Part shown: positions 1-5,773 of the stretch, piece after piece | How the letters are laid out: each line of letters opens with the position of its first letter | How positions within the stretch are numbered: the first letter of the stretch is position 1 | Source of the DNA: Candidatus Brocadia sp. | Lineage (GTDB): Bacteria; Planctomycetota; Brocadiia; Brocadiales; Brocadiaceae | Length of the DNA stretch: 7,080 bases | Reading direction: 5' to 3' | Assembly: GCA_030837935.1 (NCBI GenBank) | Contig: JAUQXU010000003.1 | Span: 1-7,080 of the forward strand | Position numbers and translations under genes: made by a program | The notes under the pieces: model-generated | The model's database searches: none | The model's input: the letters and a program-made list of their open reading frames with translations, nothing else | What the model was told of the DNA's origin: nothing

Positions 1-38
1 TGGACCCTTTCACACAAGAATCCCTTTGTTTTCGCCAT
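1..38 (-). CDS. Possible start of a further gene, cut by the window edge
   Basis: On the minus strand an ATG at 38-36 opens a frame with no stop for the 12 complete codons before the window ends (MAKTKGFLCERV). A purine-rich AGGG (48-45) sits 6 bases upstream of the ATG, a reasonable ribosome-binding site. It lies about 100 bases downstream of the PII gene in the same direction, where an ammonium transporter or nitrogen-metabolism gene would be unsurprising, but the visible residues do not identify a family. Twelve open codons can arise by chance, so this is only a candidate. I see no other gene between here and the PII stop codon. Confidence 0.3.
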   Translation of the reverse strand, partial: MAKTKGFLCERV

Positions 39-137
39 ATTTTACCCTATCTCTCGGTATTATTCAACGCTCTTCATTACCTATTTCCACCTGCTTTGCC
101 TTATTCCACTTGGCTTTGGGGTGTTTCCGTTCAAACA

Positions 138-476
138 CTAGATAGCCTTATCTCCGCTTTCTCCAGTACGAATACGGACAACATTCTCAATGGGCGAAAT
201 AAAAATCTTCCCATCACCGATGTTGCCTGTTTTGGCCTCTTTTACAATACATTGCACGATTTCTTCAACATCCTTATCCATAACCACCATTTCCATCTGT
301 ATTTTCTTTAAGAAGTCTGTCTTAAATGTCCTTCCGCGCCACTGCTCGGTAATACCCTTTTGATGCCCATGTCCCTTTACTTCGGTTACCGTCATACCAG
401 GATATCCGAAATCTAATAAAGCATCCTTCACCATTGCAAACCTATCCTCTCTCACAATTGCCGTAATCTTTTTCAT
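138..476 (-). CDS. glnB: PII family nitrogen regulatory protein (GlnB/GlnK type)
   Basis: PII proteins are small cytoplasmic trimers that bind ATP/ADP and 2-oxoglutarate and control ammonium transporters, glutamine synthetase regulation and other nitrogen or carbon targets. The 112 residues align end to end without gaps to E. coli GlnB as I recall it. The match includes the MTVTEVKG segment (28-35), Q39-K40-G41, T43-E44, the B-loop TGNIGDGKIF (about 83-92) and the C-terminal VRIRTGE. The T-loop differs from the standard: Phe51 (codon 326-324) replaces the Tyr that is uridylylated in proteobacteria, Trp46 replaces Tyr46, and His38 replaces Arg38. Uridylylation at position 51 is therefore impossible. 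The ATG at 476 has a good Shine-Dalgarno GAGGTT (488-483) 6 bases upstream. The gene follows the PLD-like gene by 28 bases, so it is probably co-transcribed with it unless it has its own promoter. GlnB versus GlnK cannot be decided here because no amt gene is visible. The family assignment is very secure. Confidence 0.96.
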   Translation of the reverse strand: MKKITAIVREDRFAMVKDALLDFGYPGMTVTEVKGHGHQKGITEQWRGRTFKTDFLKKIQMEMVVMDKDVEEIVQCIVKEAKTGNIGDGKIFISPIENVVRIRTGESGDKAI

Positions 477-504
477 AACTGCAACCTCACTTTGCTCTTC
501 AAAA

Positions 505-1512
505 CTATTCTATATTTCCATCATCCAGACGATAAGGGGCATTAACTATTGGTCGAGAAACCAATTTGCCACTATAGGTAATCTTCTTTCCTACGTTTAC
601 GTCCATTACCTTCTCGAACATCCTCCAATCAAATATGATTTCTACTTCAGCCCCTCTGCCATCGTAACGGCTTACCCCAATATGGTTCCAGTCCACACGT
701 CCCATTCCTTTATAAATCACAATCCCCTGCCAGCGAACATATTTACCCTTATATTTCTTCCATAATTCATTTTTTTCAGAACGAGACAGCAAGCTCTCTT
801 TACCAAATTGCTTATCCAACTCATCGAAAGAAATATCCATGAAATCTTTCGATTGTACATCCAAAACAGCCCCTGAAGATTTCTCAGTGGTCTCTGGACT
901 CTTATCAAAAATAATGTCCTGAGAATTTCGTCTTGCATCCGTGATATGAGAAGGAGTGGCAGACACCGTGGGATCCGTGGTTGCAGTCCATTCCTTTCGA
1001 TTATCGAGAAAAGGAATGGGCTCTCCTTCTGCAAATAGGGTATAAAATTTCTCCTTGCAGGCACGGATTCTATCAAGATCGTAATAAAACAGAACCTCGT
1101 TACGTATGTTTCTATTCTGATAGGCCAACCAATTATACACCCCTGTTACCAATACCCTGTCATCTAATAAAATAAATTCCTGCACATCCGCATCACTAAT
1201 GGAAGCATTAAGAATCCTGATATCGAATCCTTTCTGCATTAATGTCTCTGCCAGTGGGCCTCTTTCTTTGCCACTATATTCTAAAATTATTACACGCACC
1301 CGAATACCCTTATCTCTTGCGACAACTAACTCTTTTGCAATGTCCAGGGCAGCAAAATTACGGATACAAATATCTATACCCTGCTGCGCATACTCAATTC
1401 CTTCCCCCAATCGGTCCTTGACAGTCCCCTGAGGGGTATAACAATCATAATTTTCTGCATATAACGAGCTGGAAACCCACACAAGTACAACCGCGATTAA
1501 CAATCTTTTCAT
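505..1512 (-). CDS. Secreted phospholipase-D-like protein with degenerate HKD motif and possible C-terminal OB-fold domain
   Basis: From the ATG at 1512 the protein has 335 residues. It begins with a signal peptide (MKRLLIAVVLVWVSSSLYA, likely cleavage after Ala19), so the product is exported; no lipobox is seen. Residues about 30-165 resemble a single PLD/Nuc-type phosphodiesterase domain, with an RDKGIRVRVIILEYSG strand segment and a DDRVLVTGVYNW segment (117-128). In active members the motif is HxK-x4-D-x6-GS; here the His position is Val110, Lys is Glu112 and Ser is Val125, while Asp117, Gly124 and YNW remain. Catalysis by the usual mechanism is therefore unlikely. A polar linker (about 171-245) leads to a domain (about 250-335) with WKKYKGKYVRWQG and VGKKITYSGKL, the pattern of a small beta-barrel (OB-like) domain; this part is inference. 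The start is chosen because ATG 1512-1510 overlaps the nnrD stop as ATGA; a GTG two codons earlier is a weaker alternative. The substrate or partner is unknown. Confidence 0.75.
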   Translation of the reverse strand: MKRLLIAVVLVWVSSSLYAENYDCYTPQGTVKDRLGEGIEYAQQGIDICIRNFAALDIAKELVVARDKGIRVRVIILEYSGKERGPLAETLMQKGFDIRILNASISDADVQEFILLDDRVLVTGVYNWLAYQNRNIRNEVLFYYDLDRIRACKEKFYTLFAEGEPIPFLDNRKEWTATTDPTVSATPSHITDARRNSQDIIFDKSPETTEKSSGAVLDVQSKDFMDISFDELDKQFGKESLLSRSEKNELWKKYKGKYVRWQGIVIYKGMGRVDWNHIGVSRYDGRGAEVEIIFDWRMFEKVMDVNVGKKITYSGKLVSRPIVNAPYRLDDGNIE

Positions 1513-2387
1513 ATACACGAATTTTCTCTATAGACAATAAGCGCATTTGGTAATTTATCCAGTATATCCGTAGCAATCAGCGAAATTTCACCCACCTCCC
1601 GGGCAGCAAGATCCCCTGCCAACCCGTGCAAATATACACCCAACTGGGCTGCATCAAAGGGTGTGTATTTTTGCCCCAAAAAAGCGGAGATCATGCCCGT
1701 CAATACATCTCCAGCCCCGGCCGTGGCCATTCCGGGATTACCTGTCTTATTTACATAGAACTTCTCCTCATTCATGACGATAGTATGATGCCCTTTCAAC
1801 ACCAGGGTGACATTATCCCTGCCCCTCACAAACATCTGAGAAACTTCTAACCGTCTTGATTGAATTTCCTGAGTTGAGGATACCCCTATGAGGCGCGCCA
1901 TTTCACCAGGATGTGGTGTAAGTATGATCTGTTTTTTTACCTGATGTAATACCTCCGGGTTATCTGCCAGTGCATTAATACCATCAGCATCCAACACCAG
2001 AGGGATGTCCAGAGATTTCAATAGCCAGAGCACCAACTTCTTCGTCTCCTGGTGCTGAGACAAGCCAGGGCCGATGGCAACCACATCAAACCGCTGTGAA
2101 AAATCGAGGATGTCCTGACGTCCCAAATCCGACAAAGTTTTTACATGGGTTTCTGGCAAGGGATGCGTCATGATGCAGGTTAGTTTGGATGCCACTATTC
2201 CGTGAAGACTCTCCGGGATTCCCAGAGTTACAACTCCGGCGCCGGCACGCAGAGCTGCACTACTACAGAGACATGCGGCTCCAGTCATGCCACTGGAACC
2301 AGCCAGCACCAATACCCTCCCATAGTTCCCCTTGTGAGTATCGGGCATTCTGGAATGAATCTTCGGTAATGCTTTTACTTCGTACAT
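1509..2387 (-). CDS. nnrD: ADP-dependent NAD(P)H-hydrate dehydratase
   Basis: NnrD repairs NADHX and NADPHX, the hydrated dead-end forms of NADH and NADPH, by dehydrating the S epimer at the expense of ADP in the cytoplasm. The 292 residues form one ribokinase-like domain. Family landmarks seen are HKGNYGRVLVLAGS (18-31), the Ala/Gly-rich segment AALRAGAGVVTLGIPE (44-59), GPGLS (106-110), VLDADGINAL (131-140), LTPHPGEMARL (156-166) and the nucleotide-binding NPGMATAGAGDVLTG (217-231) with the catalytic-type GAGD. It is the stand-alone form: the N-terminal NnrE epimerase domain of the fused proteins (about 500 residues) is absent, so the epimerase must be encoded elsewhere or be missing. The ATG at 2387 is preceded by AAGGT (2398-2394) with 6-base spacing. 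It lies 165 bases after larB and overlaps the PLD-like gene by 4 bases (ATGA), suggesting coupled translation. Assignment is strong. Confidence 0.94.
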   Translation of the reverse strand: MYEVKALPKIHSRMPDTHKGNYGRVLVLAGSSGMTGAACLCSSAALRAGAGVVTLGIPESLHGIVASKLTCIMTHPLPETHVKTLSDLGRQDILDFSQRFDVVAIGPGLSQHQETKKLVLWLLKSLDIPLVLDADGINALADNPEVLHQVKKQIILTPHPGEMARLIGVSSTQEIQSRRLEVSQMFVRGRDNVTLVLKGHHTIVMNEEKFYVNKTGNPGMATAGAGDVLTGMISAFLGQKYTPFDAAQLGVYLHGLAGDLAAREVGEISLIATDILDKLPNALIVYRENSCI

Positions 2388-2407
2388 AAAATTACCTTAC
2401 CTTTTCA

Positions 2408-2443
2408 GCCGCAGAGTTCACAGAAGCCACGGAGTTATAAGGA
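2408..2443. repeat. Imperfect 18-base tandem duplication in the larB-nnrD gap
   Basis: Two adjacent 18-base units (2408-2425 and 2426-2443) agree at 12 of 18 positions and share the core GCCrCrGAGTT. From memory, the CAGAG / CACGGAG wording resembles the degenerate 'cacagag' intergenic motif dispersed in many environmental bacterial genomes, but I cannot confirm that here. The rest of the 165-base gap (2388-2552) shows no gene, and no promoter or terminator that I could support. Confidence 0.35.
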
Positions 2444-2552
2444 AATTCTCCTGATTCCATTAACGAGCCTGCTCTCACCAAAATTATTTAGTAATGCCCG
2501 TTTGAGTCTCATGCTCTTCAGATTATGATAGCGTCTGTGCTGTAAAAACACA

Positions 2553-3305
2553 TTATTTTTTTGTTCTATTGATCAAAGAGGCGACATAAGCCGCCCCAAA
2601 GCCATTGTCAATATTCACAACAGAAACACCAGAGGCGCAACTATTCAGCATGGATAAAAGTGGGGCAATTCCAGAAAAGCTGGCTCCATAACCAATACTT
2701 GTAGGTACACCAATGACAGGACAGTCTACCAGACCTCCCACTACACTTGCCAATGCACCTTCCATTCCTGCTACTACGATAATTACGTTGGCCTTTAGCA
2801 ATTCGCCATGACTTTTCATTAACCGATGAATACCGGCAACTCCGACATCATACAACACCTGCACATTATTACCCATGATTTCAGCCGTTATCCGTGCTTC
2901 CTCAGCAACTGGTATATCAGAGGTACCTGCTGTTATGATCAGGATGAGTCCTTTGTGGGGTTTTCGACGGGTTGTTCGTATGGTAATTGTCCTTGCCTGT
3001 TCATGGTAAACAGCATTTGGGAATTCCCGGGAAACAGCCTCGTAAATCTCCATGCTTGCCCGGGTCGCAAGCATATCGTTCCCACCTGAGACGATATGTG
3101 CTACTATCTTTACCACCTGCCCAGGGGTCTTACCCAGGCAAAAAATGACCTCAGGAAAACCGCAACGAATTTTACGATGACTGTCCACCTTAGCAAAACC
3201 CATGTCTTTATAAGGCAGTTCCCTGATTTTCCCAAGGACATCATGTATTGACACTGCACCGGCCTTATAATCTTCCAACAATTGTTTTATGACGTCAGTA
3301 TCCAT
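2553..3305 (-). CDS. larB: Nickel pincer cofactor biosynthesis protein LarB
   Basis: LarB is pyridinium-3,5-biscarboxylic acid mononucleotide synthase. It carboxylates nicotinic acid adenine dinucleotide and releases AMP, the first step toward the nickel-pincer nucleotide used by lactate racemase LarA and relatives. The 250-residue length fits the family, whose C-terminal half is related to PurE. Landmarks seen are D41 with RKIRCGFPEVIF (44-55), TAGTSDIPVAEEA (125-137), AGMEGALASVVGGLVDCPVI (179-198), PTSIGYGASF (201-210) and NSCASGVSVVNIDNGFGA (221-238). Cys223 lies where the reactive cysteine reported for Lactobacillus plantarum LarB (Cys221) is expected. The ATG at 3305 has GGAAAG (3316-3311) 5 bases upstream. 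It follows tsaD by 52 bases on the same strand and is probably co-transcribed. larC, larE and larA are not in the window, so the rest of the pathway must be elsewhere if it operates. Older annotation would call this an AIR carboxylase-like or NCAIR mutase-like protein; true PurE is shorter and lacks the N-terminal half. Confidence 0.95.
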   Translation of the reverse strand: MDTDVIKQLLEDYKAGAVSIHDVLGKIRELPYKDMGFAKVDSHRKIRCGFPEVIFCLGKTPGQVVKIVAHIVSGGNDMLATRASMEIYEAVSREFPNAVYHEQARTITIRTTRRKPHKGLILIITAGTSDIPVAEEARITAEIMGNNVQVLYDVGVAGIHRLMKSHGELLKANVIIVVAGMEGALASVVGGLVDCPVIGVPTSIGYGASFSGIAPLLSMLNSCASGVSVVNIDNGFGAAYVASLINRTKK

Positions 3306-3357
3306 ATCTACTTTCCACGGTCATTTACCTTGTTCGTTTATTTTGCTTTCATCTGCA

Positions 3358-4365
3358 CTAGGGAATGGCTTCGAGATCAAGGCATGAAATATCCCCTTCT
3401 AAATACTTCTTATAAGCAAGCCCCGCCACCATAGCGGCATTATCTGTGCATAATCTTACGGATGGGCAATAAACGGGGATAGACAACTCCTTCGATTTGT
3501 CTTTCAACCTCTGACGAAGCCTGGAGTTAGCAGCCACCCCGCCACCCGTGAGCACTCCGCGGACGTTGTACATCCTTGATGCCAGGACAATTTTGTCCAC
3601 CAGGACATCGACCACTGCTTCCTGAAAACTTGCTGCAATATCTGAGACATCTTGATTACTCACTGTTTTTGATTTGGACGACTTTAAGTCTTGCCCCTGA
3701 TAGTAATAGAGTACCGCTGTTTTCAACCCGCTGAAACTAAAATCAAGTGAATCCTTTTCAAGATAAGCCCTTGGAAATTTCACTGCACGATGATTCCCTT
3801 GTCTCGCAAGCCTATCAATGACAGGCCCACCGGGATAACCAAGACCCAGTATCTTTGATACCTTGTCAAACGCCTCACCAGCCGCATCATCAATCGTCCA
3901 GCCCAGGGGTATATGCTTTGTTTCACTTTCTGACAAAAAAAGTATGGTATGTCCTCCCGAGACGACAAGGCTGATCGTGGGATACCGGATATCATCACTT
4001 TCAAGGTTATTTGCATAGATATGGGCATGGAGGTGATCTATGGCTATGAAAGGTATGTCCAGTACCATACTCAACGTCTTAGCTGCTGTCACACCAATAA
4101 GCAAGGAGCCAATCAGCCCTGGCCTATTCACAACAGCAATTGCATCAATTTCATCAAGCGGTATTTTTGCATCAAGAAGGGCATTGTCAATAATACCAAT
4201 GATAGATTCTAAGTGTGCGCGACAGGCAATTTCTGGAACCACACCGCCAAAATGACGATGCAAAGCATCTTGAGACAGAATGATACTCGATAGTATCTCT
4301 TTCCCATTTCTTACGACAGCAGCCGATGTCTCATCACAGGATGTTTCAATACCAAGAATTAGCAT
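3358..4365 (-). CDS. tsaD: tRNA N6-adenosine threonylcarbamoyltransferase
   Basis: TsaD transfers the threonylcarbamoyl group from threonylcarbamoyl-AMP to A37 of ANN-decoding tRNAs, with TsaB and TsaE, in the cytoplasm. The 335-residue product has the ASKHA-fold signatures: LGIETSCDETSAAVV (4-18), the iron-binding histidines His111 and His115 in DHLHAHIY, SGGHT (136-140), GEAFDKVSKILGLGYPGGP (163-181), FSFSGLKTA (209-217), GGGVAANSRLRQRL (274-287) and CTDNAAM (306-312) with metal ligand Asp308. The ATG at 4365 gives the canonical family N-terminus (MLILGIETSCDET). A TTG at 4398 would add 11 residues encoded by a hairpin and is rejected. There is no recognisable Shine-Dalgarno: the bases just upstream are the hairpin T-run and ATGT, so initiation may be leaderless or depend on readthrough and coupling. 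tsaB and tsaE are not in the window. The product assignment is very secure. Confidence 0.97.
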   Translation of the reverse strand: MLILGIETSCDETSAAVVRNGKEILSSIILSQDALHRHFGGVVPEIACRAHLESIIGIIDNALLDAKIPLDEIDAIAVVNRPGLIGSLLIGVTAAKTLSMVLDIPFIAIDHLHAHIYANNLESDDIRYPTISLVVSGGHTILFLSESETKHIPLGWTIDDAAGEAFDKVSKILGLGYPGGPVIDRLARQGNHRAVKFPRAYLEKDSLDFSFSGLKTAVLYYYQGQDLKSSKSKTVSNQDVSDIAASFQEAVVDVLVDKIVLASRMYNVRGVLTGGGVAANSRLRQRLKDKSKELSIPVYCPSVRLCTDNAAMVAGLAYKKYLEGDISCLDLEAIP

Positions 4366-4369
4366 ACAT

Positions 4370-4395
4370 AAAAAAGGCAGGAAATATTCCTGCCT
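4370..4395 (-). terminator. Likely intrinsic terminator after ctpA, abutting the tsaD start
   Basis: On the minus strand a perfect 9-bp inverted repeat (AGGCAGGAA / TTCCTGCCT, arms 4395-4387 and 4383-4375) with a 3-base loop is followed at once by a T-run (six T in a row counting the last stem base, 4375-4370). This is the form of a rho-independent terminator. It begins 40 bases after the ctpA stop codon and ends 4 bases before the tsaD ATG. Because it sits in the tsaD initiation region it could instead act as an attenuator or translation-control hairpin. Stem strength is moderate (5 of 9 pairs are G-C). Confidence 0.65.
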
Positions 4396-4435
4396 CAAAT
4401 AAAATACTCACCATTCAAAAACCATTTTTAACTCT

Positions 4436-5773
4436 TTAACGAGTACGTGCACCCTTCGCATAAACATCAATGCCTTTCAGGATATCCACAGCTCTTTGGA
4501 GCTGGATGTCTTCGTAATGTTGTTGCTTCTCTTTTTCCTCAAATGTTCCTTTCCGCACAGACTCCTTTTCCGTGACGTCATTCACTTTGCGATCTATATT
4601 AAGCATAGATAAATGTTCATGCAAAGCCTTCATTTCAATAAGGCTGAGCGGAACCTTTATATCGGGTTCAATTCCTTTTTCATGGATACACACTCCTGAA
4701 GGTGTATAATACCGTGCAGTTGTCAATTTCAAGGCAGCCTTCCCATCTCCAACAGGAATTAAGCTCTGTACCGACCCCTTGCCAAAGGTTTTAACCCCCA
4801 GGAGCAAGCCGCGTTTGTGATCCTTGAGGGCGCCCGCCACAATTTCCGATGCGCTTGCGCTTCCGTTATTTACCAGGGCCACCAAAGGGAAAATAGGATA
4901 CGTCCCCTTCTTATGGGCCTGATATACATAATTCTGTGTCTTATCTCTCCCGCGCGTAGAAACAATCACACCCTTATCAAGGAATTTATCAGCCATCTCA
5001 ACAGCAACATTTAATAAACCACCAGGATTAAATCGTAAGTCCAATATCAAACTTTTCATTCCTTTTTTCAACATATCCTGAATGGCTATATCCAGATCTT
5101 TTGTAGTATTCTCCTGAAAATTTGCTACGGCAAGATAACCGATCTTATACTCATCGTCTACAATTCTCGCACCCCGGATACTATTTACATAAATTTTCGC
5201 ACGTTCAATGGTAATATCTGCAGGTGTGGCATCACCTTCGTGAACAACGGTCAGGGTAATCTTCGTCCCCAACTTGCCCCGAAGCCTTTTTATAACTTCG
5301 CGGATACTCATGTTTTCTGTAGATACACCATCAACTCTGATGATTCGATCCCCAACCAATATTCCGGCTTTAAATGCAGGAGAATCAAGTAACGGTGTAA
5401 TTACAATCAATAACCCATCCTTTATAACCACCTCAATTCCGAGCCCTTCAAATTCGCCTTCTGTTTCAATCTTGAGATCTTCTAACTCTTCAGCATTAAA
5501 ATATTGACTATAGGGGTCCAACCCGGAAAGCATGCCACGATATGCATTCGTAAGAATAGTGTTTAGCTTTATTTCGTCAACATACTTGTCTTGTAATTCT
5601 TTTACGACCCTGATAAACTCCTCAAATTCCTCATAAACACTCACTTTGGGTTGTTTAACACCCTCGTTTAGTTCAATCTGAGGCTTTTTAAAAGGGTTAT
5701 CTTGTCCGAACGAAACGACGCTCGTTGATATGAGGGTTATGAGCAATAAAGAAATGTACAACCGTTTTCTCAT
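4436..5773 (-). CDS. ctpA: C-terminal processing peptidase, S41 family
   Basis: CtpA/Prc-type serine proteases act in the periplasm or cell envelope, cleaving proteins near their C termini and taking part in protein maturation and quality control. The 445-residue product has an N-terminal signal segment (about 1-23, MRKRLYISLLLITLISTSVV then SFGQ), a helical N-terminal region containing YRGMLSGLDPYSQYF (78-92), a PDZ domain (about 104-190, with EGLGIEV and SPAFKAGILVGDRIIRVDG) and the S41 catalytic core (about 195-375). Core motifs are LILDLRFNPGG (242-252), NNGSASASEIVAGAL (302-316) and VKTFGKGSVQ (327-336). By family spacing, Ser307, Lys332 and Gln336 form the Ser-Lys catalytic set, so the enzyme looks active. 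The C-terminal tail (about 395-445) is highly charged and typical of the family. The ATG at 5773 overlaps the stop of the transketolase C subunit as ATGA, so the two are probably translationally coupled, although no functional link is obvious. A hairpin and T-run follow 40 bases after the stop. Confidence 0.95.
   Translation of the reverse strand: MRKRLYISLLLITLISTSVVSFGQDNPFKKPQIELNEGVKQPKVSVYEEFEEFIRVVKELQDKYVDEIKLNTILTNAYRGMLSGLDPYSQYFNAEELEDLKIETEGEFEGLGIEVVIKDGLLIVITPLLDSPAFKAGILVGDRIIRVDGVSTENMSIREVIKRLRGKLGTKITLTVVHEGDATPADITIERAKIYVNSIRGARIVDDEYKIGYLAVANFQENTTKDLDIAIQDMLKKGMKSLILDLRFNPGGLLNVAVEMADKFLDKGVIVSTRGRDKTQNYVYQAHKKGTYPIFPLVALVNNGSASASEIVAGALKDHKRGLLLGVKTFGKGSVQSLIPVGDGKAALKLTTARYYTPSGVCIHEKGIEPDIKVPLSLIEMKALHEHLSMLNIDRKVNDVTEKESVRKGTFEEKEKQQHYEDIQLQRAVDILKGIDVYAKGARTR

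Noticed and set aside
121..138. 6-bp inverted repeat (GTGTTT / AAACAC) overlapping the PII stop codon as a possible terminator
   Set aside because: The stem is short and AT-rich, and is followed on the minus strand by CCCCAAAG rather than a T-run, so it does not look like an intrinsic terminator.
96..311. Plus-strand open frames such as those at 96-311, 2826-3089, 3949-4212 and 6434-6691
   Set aside because: They lie antisense to strongly supported minus-strand genes, show no family motifs and have the composition expected of shadow frames.
1510..1518. GTG at 1518 as the start of the PLD-like gene
   Set aside because: The ATG two codons downstream forms an ATGA overlap with the nnrD stop and gives a cleaner signal peptide start.
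2525..2550. TTTACA ... TAATCT as a promoter for nnrD on the minus strand
   Set aside because: The spacer is 15 bases and the -10 match is poor; the other -35/-10 pairs I tried in the gap were no better.
4363..4398. TTG at 4398 as the start of tsaD
   Set aside because: It would add 11 residues encoded by the hairpin and T-run; the internal ATG at 4365 gives the conserved family N-terminus.
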